Shown: positions 46,758-56,989, counted from the stretch's first letter. The stretch is DNA of 64,000 bases from Cranoglanis bouderius (GCA_023630585.1 CM042553.1:873520-937519); one strand, 5' to 3'. The notes: generated by a model from the letters alone, not told the origin. Numbers and translations are program-made.

Positions 46758-49169
46758 TCAGAGGACAGCTTTGGCACCTGGATCAGGAACAGCTTTGGCA
46801 CATGGATCAGAGACAGACTTGGAAACAGACTTCGAGAAAGATTTGGAAACAGACTTCGCGACAGACTTGGAAACGAACTTCGAGACAAACTTGGAAACAG
46901 ACTTGGAATCAGACCCGGAAACAGACTTCAAGACAGACTGGGAAACAGACTTCGAGACAGACTGGGAAACAGACTTCGAGACAGACTGGGAAACAGACTT
47001 CGAGACAGACTGGGAAATAGACTTCGAGACAGACTTGGAAACAGACCTCGAGACAGACTTGGAAAGAGACTTCGAGAAAGACTTGGAAACAGACTTCGAC
47101 CCAAAACCATAAACAAAATCAAAAACTTGGTTGGAAACAGAGTTGGAAATTAAATTGGAGACAGGGCCGGAGACAGGGCCAGAGACAGGGCTCGAACTTA
47201 CATTAGAGATAGGGCTGGAGACAGGGCTGGAAACAGAGCTGGAAAATAAATTAGAAACAGCTTCTGAAACTGGACTGGCTGCTGAACTAGAAAAGTAATT
47301 AGAGACAGTGGAGGACACAGTAGAGTGAGCTGGGTTGGAAACAGAGCTGGAAACGGAGCTGGGAGTTAAATCAGCCTCCGAACTGAGAAGGAGAGCAAAA
47401 ACATATCCAGAAATTAAACCAATGTAGTTAGCAACTAAATCAGGAACTGGACTAGGAACTGGACTAGGAACAGGGTCGGAACCTGGACTTGGACATGGAA
47501 CTGAACTAGGAACTGGACTAGGAACTGGACTAGGAACAGGGTCGGAACCTGGACTTGGACATGGAACTGAACTAGGAACTGGACTATGAACTGGACTAGG
47601 AACTGGACTAGGAACAGGGTCGGAACCTGGACTTGGACATGGAACTGAACTAGGAACTAGACTGGAAGCTGGACTGGAAACTGGACTGGAACCGGGAACG
47701 GGAGCAGGACTGGGAACAGGATTGGGAACCTGACTGGGAACTGGACTGGAAACTGGACTGGAACCGGGAACGGGAGCAGGACTGGGAGCAGGACTGGGAA
47801 CAGGACTGGGAACCTGACTGGGAACTGGATCAGAAATTGGCCTTGGAATAGGGCAGGAACCTGGACATGGACTTGGACATGGACTAGAATTAGGGCAGGA
47901 ACCTGGGCATGGACTTGGACATGGACTAGGGCAGGAACCTGGACATGGACTTGGACATGGACTAGGACTAGGGCAGGAACCTGGACATGGACTTGGACAT
48001 GGACTAGAACTAGGGCAGGAACCTGGAAATGGACCTGGACGTGGACTAGGACTCGGACAGGAACCTGAACATGGACTCAATTTTGCGCTAAAACATGGGC
48101 TAGGACTTGGAACGGAGGTCATCCCTTGGACCTCGGATATGAACTTGGCTTCGGAGGAGGTCATCCCGTGGACCTCTGACATGGACAGGGCAGGAGTGGA
48201 GGTTTCTTCTCGAACCTCTGACGAGAACATAGCTTGGGCGGAGGTTTTCTCGTGGACCTCCGATATGAGCAGGCCAGGAGAGGAGGTTTCTTCTTGAATC
48301 TCTGGCTGGAGCTTGGGGCTGGAGGTTACCTCGTTAACCTCCAGGAGCAGTTCCGCTGTGGAGACCCCCTGCTGGGCCTCCGGCTGGAGTTCGGGGCTGG
48401 AAGTTGCCATGTTAACCTCCAGGTGCAGCTCCCTTGAGGAGACCTCCTGCTGGGCCTCCTGCTGGAGCTCGGGGCTGGAGGTTGCCACGTTTGCCTCCAG
48501 GTGTAGCTCCTTTGAGGAGACCTCCTGCTGGGTCTCCGGCTGGAGCTCGGAGGGTGCCCACCTGTGGAGCCGCTTATGCACCCGCCAGCTGCCCTTGAAA
48601 CAGCCTTGGGAGCAGAAGTAGCTGCTCCTTACTCCCTGGTTCCTGCAGGTGGGACACTGCAGGATGGCTGGTCGGGTGCATCCCTCGGTGGCACACTCCT
48701 GGGTTAGGGGATGAGAGGTGTAGACCGCCACGTTAGCCCGCTTACTCTCATAAAATCCCAGGAACGCTTGACTAGGTCGGTCGCCCAGACGGTCCTTCCC
48801 CAAAAAGGTCCTGAGGTCGGGTTGGAAGTCTGGGCTTCCGAACACCTGGACCAGAAGATCCACAAAGCCCGAAACTGTTTTGAGCTGCGTGGATCTACTG
48901 GCAAGGTGAAACTCCGCCCATTGGCGAGCGGAGCTGACCAGACGAGAGAGGAGGAACCCCAACCACTCTTCTTTGTCGGGTTTGGGGTGCTCCAAGCTCA
49001 AAAAATAAAGCTGTGCCTGCAACAAAAAGCATTGAGGCCAAGTGGCAAAGCCGTCAAAATCGTCCGGCGGATAGATGAAAGTCCACTGAGGAAAAAACAT
49101 AGAATTATATGCAGGCATATTAATTGTGGCGTGGCATGGCGTGGCGTGCCCTCGCTTTCCCTGCTGCAT
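46758..49169 (-). CDS. Gag-like protein fused to a METAP1-type C6H2 zinc finger and a long repeat tail (803 aa)
   Basis: This is the single long frame of the LTR element. Residues 30-150 resemble a Ty3/gypsy Gag capsid N-terminus (FDGFATWPQCFLLQAQLYF, then SARQWAEFHLAS). Residues 159-202 are a zinc finger with Cys159, Cys164, Cys172, Cys175, Cys186, Cys190, His198 and His202. The spacing is exactly that of the METAP1 N-terminal finger, and the core RSSYFCSQGCFKGSWRVHK is near identical to it. Residues 208-290 hold 26-aa repeats (ELQPEAQQ type), residues 297-352 four 14-aa repeats (SEVHGMTS type), then a Pro/Ser/Cys-rich region, and finally an 8-aa SVSKSVSQ repeat. There is no pol. The Met at 49169 is the first in frame. 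An ATG a few bases upstream is in another frame. Function is unknown; a structural particle protein is the simplest guess. Confidence 0.85.
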   Translation of the reverse strand: MQQGKRGHATPCHATINMPAYNSMFFPQWTFIYPPDDFDGFATWPQCFLLQAQLYFLSLEHPKPDKEEWLGFLLSRLVSSARQWAEFHLASRSTQLKTVSGFVDLLVQVFGSPDFQPDLRTFLGKDRLGDRPSQAFLGFYESKRANVAVYTSHPLTQECATEGCTRPAILQCPTCRNQGVRSSYFCSQGCFKGSWRVHKRLHRWAPSELQPETQQEVSSKELHLEANVATSSPELQQEAQQEVSSRELHLEVNMATSSPELQPEAQQGVSTAELLLEVNEVTSSPKLQPEIQEETSSPGLLISEVHEKTSAQAMFSSEVREETSTPALSMSEVHGMTSSEAKFISEVQGMTSVPSPSPCFSAKLSPCSGSCPSPSPRPGPFPGSCPSSSPCPSPCPGSCPSPSPCPSPCPGSCPSPCPSPCPGSCPNSSPCPSPCPGSCPIPRPISDPVPSQVPSPVPSPAPSPAPVPGSSPVSSPVPSQVPNPVPSPAPVPGSSPVSSPASSLVPSSVPCPSPGSDPVPSPVPSPVHSPVPSSVPCPSPGSDPVPSPVPSPVPSSVPCPSPGSDPVPSPVPSPVPDLVANYIGLISGYVFALLLSSEADLTPSSVSSSVSNPAHSTVSSTVSNYFSSSAASPVSEAVSNLFSSSVSSPVSSPISNVSSSPVSGPVSGPVSNLISNSVSNQVFDFVYGFGSKSVSKSFSKSLSKSVSRSVSKSVSKSISQSVSKSVSQSVSKSVSQSVSKSVSQSVLKSVSGSDSKSVSKFVSKFVSKSVAKSVSKSFSKSVSKSVSDPCAKAVPDPGAKAVL
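46800..47110. repeat. 24-bp minisatellite coding for SVSKSVSQ-type repeats
   Basis: Plus-strand units such as ACAGACTTCGAGACAGACTG with GGAA repeat about a dozen times. Because the unit is a multiple of three without stops, several frames stay open on both strands (for example 46521-47153 on the plus strand). Those antisense frames are by-products. Confidence 0.9.
47440..48070. repeat. Degenerate minisatellite coding for Pro/Ser-rich repeats
   Basis: Words like GGAACTGGACTAGGAACTGG and CCTGGACATGGACTTGGACA recur in nested tandem blocks. On the minus strand they read as PSPVPSPVPS and CPSPCPGSCP. At least one ~100-bp block near 47450-47650 is itself repeated two to three times. Confidence 0.88.
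48564..48695 (-). other. METAP1-derived C6H2 (MYND-like) zinc finger domain
   Basis: In METAP1 this N-terminal finger associates the enzyme with ribosomes, where it removes the initiator methionine. Here only the finger is present, with no aminopeptidase domain. Cys and His spacing is C-x4-C-x7-C-x2-C-x10-C-x3-C-x7-H-x3-H, the same as METAP1. There is no intron within it, which fits capture from a spliced transcript or from a single exon. Confidence 0.88.
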
Positions 49170-49191
49170 CCATTTTTTGGGTGGAGTATTC

Positions 49192-50038
49192 TGTTACGAC
49201 ACGTGGGGTAGAAGGAAGCAGGATGCACTTGCAGGGGAAAGTGGTCAGTTTATTAGGAACAGTTAGTTCAAAAATAAAGGAACACTCAAAACGCCATCAA
49301 ACATAAATCCATGAACAAAAAGGTAACAGTAATCCAAAATGATACTTTACTTGGCCGAAGAGGCAGTAATCCAAAAAGGAAACAGTAATCCACAAAAAGG
49401 CAGTTATCCAAGAAACACAGGGAAACACACGCGAGTCATCGTGGTGGTCTGGGAACCACGAATTACGAGCTAAGGGATAAGTATGTGAGGCTAGAAAGGG
49501 GGTCTGGAAACCATGAACAAAGAGCTAAGGGATAAACGCGCAAGGCTAGGAGGTGGTCTGGAAACCACGGACAAAGAGCTAAGGGATAAGCGTGCAAGGC
49601 TAGGAGGTGGTCTGGATACCACGGACCAAGAGCTAAGGGATAAACGCGCAAGGTTAAACTCATCTAGGCTAATACTCCGCCCCGAAGCGGACATGGAGCA
49701 GGGCATTTAAACACACAGAAATCACATGCCCAAATCAATGACACCTGACACTCATAACACACAGAACGAATGAGAAACACATGAACCAATAAGGAATAAG
49801 GAGGTGGAGACATGACATAAACAAAACATATGCACATGGGGAAACACAGGAGGCGGAGACATGACGTGAAGGAAAACACAAACGCACATGGCAGAGGTAA
49901 ACAAAACGTGAGTTCATGAATGAAAAGAAAAGTCCAACGGAGAGTTTTTGAATAGCGCTGGAATGCGTGCAGTGGAATGCGGAAGTATGCCACTCGCTAA
50001 TCTTTGCAGCGTAGCGAGAGCAGGGGGAAAGCCTAACA
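49192..50038 (-). repeat. 5' LTR of the 45.6-50.0 kb retrotransposon
   Basis: The 847-bp LTR is upstream in the element's direction. It contains four copies of a ~54-bp repeat (around 49435-49660; key words GGTGGTCTGGAAACCACGG and GAGCTAAGGGATAAACGCG). A polyadenylation motif AATAAA on the minus strand is at 49249-49254, close to the LTR's 3' end. It is 56 bp longer than the other LTR, which is one repeat unit plus two single bases. Confidence 0.92.
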
Positions 50039-50043
50039 CAGTC

Positions 50044-50522
50044 ATTTCACGTTAAATAATAATAATAATCTCTTCTTTTATATACATCCACTTCACTATG
50101 GCACATTTCCAGGTTGTTTTAGTCAAATGTATTTATGGTTTTCTTGAAGCTGAGGTGCAGATTCAGGCTGAAAATAACAGGATGAAAGTTTACAGCTTTG
50201 TTAAACAACCATTTGGTAACCATTTGGGCTGAGTGAACAAGCAGGAGTCTACAACATTAGACATTTTATTTATATTATATTGTTGCTTGCTTGTTTTTTT
50301 TTTTGTTTTGTTTTGTTTTGTTTTGTATGTTATCAACTGTGCTGATACTGCAGAAATCCACAAAATCTCAGAAAAGCAGATTAACAAAGTCAATGTGTTC
50401 TGCATCACACCGTGAGATTAGATGAATTGTCCACAACAAAAAGAAAGATTTCTCAAAATGTGGCTTGACAAAATGGAAAACGGCATCACCCTTGTCACAG
50501 GCAGAGCCGTTAAACAGTTCAC
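50044..50522 (-). other. nell1 intron sequence
   Basis: This lies between the LTR element and exon E. It has T-rich stretches near 50290-50325 and otherwise nothing recognisable. Confidence 0.6.
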
Positions 50523-50622
50523 CTCTGCAGACGTTGCAACATCTGTTCTCTGGCAAAATCTGATCGTGCATTGTGCAGTTGAGACTCTGGCAACTTTCAT
50601 TCACTGGCTCCATCACACCGTT
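50523..50622 (-). CDS. nell1: nell1 internal exon E: second half of VWC module 2
   Basis: The 100-bp exon encodes NGVMEPVNESCQSLNC and HDQILPENRCCNVCR, ending with one base of a Gly codon (phase 1). It matches human NELL1 (the LNCSEKDHILPENQCCRVCRG region). VWC modules bind growth factors and other extracellular partners. The acceptor is an unusually long T run ending in TTCTAG, and the donor is GTGAACTG. The exon starts in phase 0, continuing directly from CKECK of exon D. Confidence 0.93.
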
Positions 50623-50626
50623 CTAG

Positions 50627-50646
50627 AAAAAAAAAAAAAAAAAAAA
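50627..50646. repeat. Poly-A (poly-T in the gene sense) at the exon E splice acceptor
   Basis: About twenty A on the plus strand form the polypyrimidine tract directly before the TTCTAG acceptor of nell1 exon E. Length changes here could affect splicing. Confidence 0.85.
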
Positions 50647-50647
50647 A

Positions 50648-51227
50648 GAAGTAATGGAATGTGTTGGTAATGTATTAGTTAAGACTACAAATTGCTGGAT
50701 GTAGAAAAAAAGCATATCATATTAAAATGCATGAGAAAAGTCTGGATATGAAACTGGCTCATAAATTATTTGAAAAAATCCACAAAAACAGACTGACGCA
50801 TTTCAAATACTTTCAGTTGCTCTTAACAAAAGAAAGCTGGATCTAAGTAGAAGGAAACAAGATGAAACAGTGCAATTATACAAGACTAATACTGCCTAGT
50901 AAAATCCCAATACAGTACTTCAACCAATCTCTTGCTGGTTTATATACATAATAGTAAGTATGGTATTTTGTGAAGTGAATTTCTAATGTATAATAGTTTA
51001 ATTAATTATAAATAAATAAAAAACATATGTGCTTTACAACTGTGCACAGTTCATTATCAGTAAAAACTTCAGCCCAGTCTGATACACCAGACATTATGTT
51101 GAATGTTTTTGATAAATCATCAAGGAATTAATTATTGGAGATTTATGGAGACATTATACAGACAGTAAAGCATGATACCTTGTGTAGGTCTGTTCTAACA
51201 AATCAACATGGATAAGTCCGTTACATA
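50648..51227 (-). other. nell1 intron sequence, nothing recognised
   Basis: AT-rich sequence between exon E and a Tc1 relic. No gene or element was seen. Confidence 0.5.
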
Positions 51228-51755
51228 CAATGCCCTGAAGAATTATTGGCACCCTTTATTAATGGGCAAAAAAGACTATCCACATTACACACAATACTGA
51301 AATTGTTCCACTCAAACAACAGGAGAAACATTTTTTTTTGTTTTGTTTTGTAGTTGTGTATTTTTTAAAAATATAAATACTATTTCCTCTTGGAATTATA
51401 TGTATACAAGGTAAATTATACAAGGAAAAGACTCTGAAAGCCACTATAAAACAAACCAACAAAAAAAATGCTTTTGGTCTGTTTTGTGGCTGTTGGTTCA
51501 GGTGCACATGTGAATATTGATGCCATCATGAATTCTTATAAGTACCAGGGTATTTCAGGCTTAAAAACCTGGTTGGCTTTACAGGTTCATATTTGACCAT
51601 CTGAGTAAGATATTGGGCAAAACAAGCTTCCAAATGTATATAAAGAAAATGTTCGGCATGGTGGAGTGAACCATAATCCATCTAACCTTCTTAGACATCA
51701 CAAGAAAGAAACTCTGTAGTTATTCTCTCCAAGGAAGGTCCACCATGCAACAAAC
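51228..51755 (+). mobile_element. Tc1-like relic, family K
   Basis: The terminus CAATGCCCTGAAGAATTATTGGCACCC follows TA, like the CAGTGCCCTCC... ends of another fish Tc1 group. The rest is a short body without a usable frame. The right limit is approximate, next to a SINE. Confidence 0.5.
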
Positions 51756-51761
51756 TAAACT

Positions 51762-51925
51762 GGATGGTGCAGCAGTTAGCGTTAGGGTCCCCCTCCAAGG
51801 ACCCTGGTTGGATCCTGAGCTCAGGTGACTTCCACCTCCTAAAAACCTGCCTGTTTTGTACTGTAGATGTACTCTAGGTGTGAATGAGTGTGCAAATGTG
51901 TGTGTGGTATCCTGTCATAGTTGCT
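51762..51925 (+). repeat. tRNA-derived SINE fragment
   Basis: GGATGGTGCAGCAGTTAGCG resembles an A box, and GGTTGGATCCTGAGCTCAGG resembles a B box. They are followed by CCACCTCCTAAAAACCTGCC and TAGGTGTGAATGAGTGTG, the body of a SINE common in catfish and other fish. It is truncated at the 3' end. Confidence 0.65.
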
Positions 51926-52121
51926 TATGAATCCACAGACTGCAGTTAAATATCAGGCTGCTAGAATTTTCCTGTTAACGCTGTTGGGACCTTTGCATTA
52001 TTGATCGATATAACAAGCTTCGGTCATTACTCAGAGCTAAAATTACATTGGGTTGAATAACCCTTAAAGATCACACTGCGCACTGTCATGGCATGCAGTT
52101 AGAAAGATACATTTTACTGAC

Positions 52122-52195
52122 CTTGCACTCTTTGCAACTCTGTAGGAAAACACGCTGACCCTCTGAAAGTGTTTGGCCCAGGTAGGTGCATTTAA
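52122..52195 (-). CDS. nell1: nell1 internal exon D: first half of VWC module 2
   Basis: The 74-bp exon encodes KCTYLGQTLSEGQRVFLQSC KECK, aligned with human NELL1 KCIYGGKVLAEGQRILTKSC. Two leading bases join the last base of exon C to form one Phe codon. The acceptor is TTTTTTCAG and the donor GTCAGTAAA. The exon is too short to show up as a long open frame, and a longer overlapping frame on the same strand is out of register. Confidence 0.92.
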
Positions 52196-53202
52196 CTGAA
52201 AAAAGAGAAATTGACAAATGATGGGTTTGCACTGAATATCACTCCAAGACTGAAAAAGATCCAAACAATTAAACATGTATAATAGTAAAATAACTGTAGA
52301 GCTCCATGAATAGCCTAAATTCCATTAGTTATGGCTCAGAGCACACTGACAGCAATCTGCTCAGCAGCAAAACGTAGATCTGAGAGTAATTTGAAAGCCA
52401 TTTGGCACTAGAATGACCTTTAAAAGAGCTTATTATAATAAGCCTGACCAAATTCATCAAATGAGCCTCATAAGATTTTCATTCCTGAATTAATACCCCA
52501 TACATTCATCAAACCAAAGTATTTCCGATTCTCACTGCACAGTACATTTACACTTAGAACAGGCTCACTCCTCAATAACAATACTTTTTTCCCCCTCGCA
52601 ATAACAGCTCTCCTTAGGCTATAAAGGTCTATAAAACACTGACTTCGTACTTCACATGGAGATGAATAATTGGTGGAGAATGATGAAATCTTGTTCTAAA
52701 AAATAAATCCCTTAATAATTAATTTAAGGTTACCTTAACTAACATTCCAGCATTAGTTATGAGCAACAAACCATGAAATTCATCAAGGACTTCTACAGTA
52801 GTACTAGTACAGTAAAGTTCAAAGCAATGAACACATTCAATGATGTTCAAGTGTTAAATACGTAACACCTGCATTAGCTGATATTTATTACACCCATAAT
52901 TAAAAACGAGTCTAATATATCCACAAATGCCTTAATTAACATGTTCTTGGTAGATAAAGTCATTGTTTTCTGCAAATCATTTAGTTCATAGTTTGATCAG
53001 GACCATCTGGGTTATTAATAAGTGAGAGTTTTAGGCAGAAAAGCCCATGCCTTTTCTGTTTTTTTTTTTTTTTTTTAGTGAAAGAGAAAAGCTCAGGTGG
53101 AAAAAAAAGAGATACATGTGAAGTACAGACACTGAAAGTGAAGGGGATAACAAGGTATGAAAGAGAAGAATTCTAGAAAAACAAACTTCCTTTTCCACTT
53201 AC
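52196..53202 (-). other. nell1 intron between exons C and D
   Basis: 1007 bp of non-coding sequence beginning with a strong donor, GTAAGTGG. A T-rich run lies near 53060. No transposon was recognised. Confidence 0.6.
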
Positions 53203-53305
53203 ATCTGCATTTCTTACAGCACGTTCCATCCACGTGAACAGGTAGTGAATCCTCTGAACAGTTCACAGCGGGGCAAAATATTCTCCGACACTCAATGGCA
53301 CCATT
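53203..53305 (-). CDS. nell1: nell1 internal exon C: second half of VWC module 1
   Basis: The 103-bp exon encodes NGAIECRRIFCPAVNC and SEDSLPVHVDGTCCKKCR, then one base (phase 1). Human NELL1 has SGAVECRRMSCPPLNC and SPDSLPVHIAGQCCKVCR at this place, which clearly separates it from NELL2. The acceptor is ACATTTCAG and the donor GTAAGTGG. It starts in phase 0, following exon B. Confidence 0.95.
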
Positions 53306-53424
53306 CTGAAATGTGGAACATGCAAGAAGATTGTGTGGAGTCATTTACAGTATACTGCTATCATTATTATATTTTATTCTTATAACAGTTTCAATAACCT
53401 ACTAAACACAAAACTCATGCAGTA

Positions 53425-54702
53425 CAGTGGATTCAGAAAGTATTCAGACCCCTTTACTTATTGCACACTTTGTGTTGTGGATTTGATTTTGAAGGGATAT
53501 AATTGCCATTTTTAACCAGCAATCTACACTTAAACACCCATAATGATGAAGTGAAAACATGTTTTTAGAGATTTTCAAAAATGAATTAAAAATAAAAAAG
53601 CTGAACTGTATTATTCACAAAAGTATTCAGATCCTTGGCTGTGGCACTCCTAACTGTGGTTAGGTGCATCCTGTTTGCTATAATTATCCTTGAGATGTGT
53701 CTGGAACTCATCCATGAATACCATGAAGTCCAAGGAACTGTGTGGATCTACACGATCAAACTGTGGCAAGGCATAGATCAGGGCAAGGATATAAAACAAT
53801 TTCTAAGTCTTTGAGTGTCCCCAGGACCACAGTGGCCTCAATCATTTTGAAATGGAAGAAGCTTGGCTCAACTTTTAACCCTCCTAGAGTTGGCCGTCCA
53901 GACAAATTGGGCATCCAGGAAAGAATACCCTTAGAAGCCAACAGTCACTCTAAATGAGCTTCAAAAGTCCTGTGCAGAGATGGGAGAACCTGATGGATGG
54001 GCAACGATTTCTGCAGCACTATATAAATCAGGCCTTCATGGTACAGTAGCAAGACGCAAGCCACTGTTGAATAAAAGGCATATGACCGCATAAAGGACAC
54101 TGGCAACATGTGGAAAAATATTCTCTGGTCTGATGAGAAAAATTTAACTCTTTGAGCAGAACAGCAACCACTATGTCTGGCCAAAAACAGGCACTACATA
54201 TCACCTGGCTAATACCATCCCTAAAGTGAAACGGCAGGGACAGGGAGACTGGTAACAGTTGAGGGACTGATCAATGCAGCCAAATACAGGAAAACCTCTT
54301 CCAGAGCGCACGCAAACTCAGAATGGGGTGACAGTTTACCTTTTAAGATGACAATGACTCCAAGCATACAGCCAAAACAATGCTGAAGTGACTTTGGAGC
54401 TAGTCTCTGAATGTCCTTGAGTGGCCCAGCCAAAGCCCAGACTTGAACCCCATCAAACATCTGTGGAGAGACCTCAAGATGGCAGTTCACAGATGTTCGC
54501 CATCCAATCTGACAGAGCTTGAGAGGATCTGTCATGAAAAAATGGGATAAACTGCCCAAATCCAGGTGAGCAAAGCTTGTAGAGATGTATCCAAGAAGAC
54601 TTGTAGCTGTAATTGCTGCCAAAGGGGCTTTTACAAAGTACTGAATAAAGGGTCTGAGTACTTTTAGGAATAAGATATCAGTTTTTTATTTTTTATTTTC
54701 CT
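53425..54702 (+). mobile_element. Tc1-like transposon relic, family I
   Basis: The left terminus CAGTGGATTCAGAAAGTATT follows TA (53423-53424). Plus-strand transposase pieces include a DNA-binding part (LHDQTVARHRSGQGYKTISK) near 53750 and a decayed catalytic part near 54100-54600 (KPRLEPHQTSVERPQD-type shifted sequence). The right side reaches GGGTCTGAGTACTTTTAGGA but is not a clean terminus. It lies in the nell1 intron between exons B and C. Confidence 0.75.
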
Positions 54703-55707
54703 CCTAAGGATGCAGTGTGTGAGGCACGAGATAACCAGGGAAAGAGGCAAGTTTGGTCTTTTAGGTGGAATGAGGAAAAGGCTACTCTTGCTGCTTCTAA
54801 TGCAGCCCCACCACCCAGGCACCCCTGCAAAGAGCTCTTGTGCTGGAGAGAAACATTTCGGTAAGCCGCCCTCTCGCTCTTTCAGTGCCACTGTTTGATT
54901 CTGTGGAATTCTCGCTGTTGGGCCCCTTGGCTACACCTAATCTCTATTATGGTATAGAGTCCCCAACAGATGGTTTCATTATGCAGCATGAATGTTATCT
55001 AATGGACCCACAGCCTGAGGATGAAGAGAGGGTGAGATTTATCATCCCAGCAATATGGAGACATGAACAGAGGCTGCAGCCCAAACCTTCTGCCAAAGCC
55101 TCTCCTCATGCAAATTCCTGCACATTTTCTTTGTTTTTTCACGTAGTATAATTAAAGGGACCTGTAGAAATAAATAACTCCAGGTAAAATATATCCATCC
55201 AGTCCAAATTGATAGAACTGACAGAATTCCATTATATCCTGGTGCAAAAAAATATTTTGTGCTTTTTTCTTTACTACGGAGACACCCCAGGAAGCGCTTG
55301 ATTCTATCGTCTCCAGTCAGGTTTAAAACGAAGAACAATAAACTGTACACAGCGTTTGAAAAGGTGCTTCTCAGGGGTTTAAGTATGATTCCTTACAAAG
55401 GTACAGCTGTAGGCTTGTTACAGGCATGTCACATTACAACAAGAGCCTTAACATATAATAAAGGTCAAAACAATCCGTTTGCATTAAAGATATTAGGTGT
55501 GCATTGTATGCATAGAACTTCTGGTGTGATGACCATGCATACATTGGGAAGACATTTCTCTCAGTGCTGAACACAGGCTCCACCATTATCATGTTAAATA
55601 ACGTATTTGTAAATAATAACTTTGATTAGTTTTACAAGTAGTGAAGAAATAAAGACATATCTTGGTAGTACACTTAGCTCTTATTATTATTATTTTTTTC
55701 ACCTTAC
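54703..55707 (-). other. nell1 intron sequence, nothing recognised
   Basis: Small open stretches on the plus strand near 54.7-55.15 kb have no domain or splice context. No named repeat was seen. Confidence 0.5.
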
Positions 55708-55842
55708 CATGCAAGTGCAGGTTCTGCAGTTTTCTGGTTCAGTCCAGAGTTCTTTATCCCGATATACCACATCATTCACACTGCATGTCCTTTCACAGTG
55801 ACAACTTTCCAACTGACTCAGCCTGGATTCAGCATAGTTCAA
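55708..55842 (-). CDS. nell1: nell1 internal exon B: start of VWC module 1
   Basis: The 135-bp (45-codon) exon encodes LNYAESRLSQLESCHCERTC, then VVYRDKELWTEPENCRTCTC and a final Met. Human NELL1 reads LNYAETRLSQLENCHCEKTC. The first residues finish the coiled coil that drives multimer formation, and the Cys-rich part opens the first VWC module. Acceptor TTGTCTTGCAG and donor GTAAGGTG are strong. Both ends are phase 0. Confidence 0.95.
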
Positions 55843-56989
55843 CTGCAAGACAAACCCAAACACGCAGAAGTGAAGAGACAAAGGACAAACCCTCCTTAGT
55901 ATTCCAGTTCAAAACAAACACTGATATTCCTCTCGTTTATTTTCTGCCACAAAAATGGATGAAGATATTATGGATGAAGAACTACCTCACACATATAAAG
56001 ACACATATTATAATCCTTCAGCTATAAACCAAATCCAAATGTAGGCCGATGGAAGCTCTCCCATTCGAGTGACATTACTTTTTTTATTTCAATGTCGGCC
56101 TCTGAATTGTCTCGGCAAGGAAACGCGCTTTCAATTTTGGATTGAGAGTGGATTACTCCTTACTCCAGCAAGTTCCTCTGCTGCCTGCAGTCCAAAAGTG
56201 TTTTTTTTTAATTATTTTTTTTATTGATCACCGGAAATGTCTAACAGAGAGAAATCTTCTCTGGGCTGCACTTTAGGGAATTCCTGACCTCCACAAGGCT
56301 CAAGGTTATTCAACTCCTAAAGATAATATCACTCTGACTGTGCTGAGACATAAAGGTACAGTATGACTGCTGAATAAGACAAGCATCCCATGTCATCAGT
56401 TTGTTAGGATTCATTGCACATAAGCGTCCAGTCATCACTGATGAAACGCAGTGCAACACTAATATTTAAGAGCAATTCCCACATGCCGCGTGCAAACAAA
56501 AGGCCATCATACTGTAAGCCATCCAGTTTAGATGCAAAATTCAAGCGTACATCTTAAAACTTTTGAATGAAAGTAAGAGCATCTTTAATAATAGATTTGT
56601 ACAGACACTTATCTTTTATCGTGTGGGTATTGACATCAACAGGTGACTCTAACGACTGCAATGCAACTACACATCTATACACTATGCATCCTTTGTGTAT
56701 ATCCTTCTACAGCAATGAATACAATACTGTTAAGATATTTTACATACAAACAAAGTGATTTTGGCTGGTAGGAAAAGTTCCTTGTATGATTCTAGCCATA
56801 ATACATAAATAAAGAAAATGACAACCATGCAGTACAACTCACTGTTCAAATTAATTATTTTAAGTGATTCTTGAAAGTAGTAATGAGTAGTCACAGCTTT
56901 AATTATAGTAATTATTATAGTTAATGAAGTACAGTTCAGAAAGAAATTGCTTAAATAAGAGAACATAATTTCTGTAAATTTCACTTCTA
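55843..56989 (-). other. nell1 intron sequence, nothing recognised
   Basis: Part of the 2716-bp intron between exons A and B. No gene or element other than the SINE further along was seen. Confidence 0.5.

Larger units (their letters stand above)
45619..50038 (-). mobile_element. Complete non-autonomous LTR retrotransposon with captured METAP1-type zinc finger
   Basis: The element has two direct LTRs (45619-46409 and 49192-50038), each starting TGTTACGACACGTGGGG and ending CCTAACA on the plus strand. It is flanked by a perfect 5-bp duplication, CAGTC (45614-45618 and 50039-50043). The internal 2.78 kb contains one long minus-strand frame, and a G-rich tract borders the downstream LTR, so the element runs on the minus strand. 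No protease, reverse transcriptase, RNase H or integrase was found, so it would depend on a partner for movement. It lies in the nell1 intron between exons E and F, in the gene's orientation. LTR age: a few percent divergence by eye. Confidence 0.93.

Noticed and set aside
46521..47153. Plus-strand 210-codon frame with LGNRLRDR repeats
   Set aside because: It is antisense to the retrotransposon gene and open only because the 24-bp repeat lacks stops in several frames.
54710..55151. Two plus-strand frames in the nell1 intron as a separate gene
   Set aside because: They show no domain and no promoter or splice evidence, and lie downstream of a Tc1 relic. They are best left unannotated.
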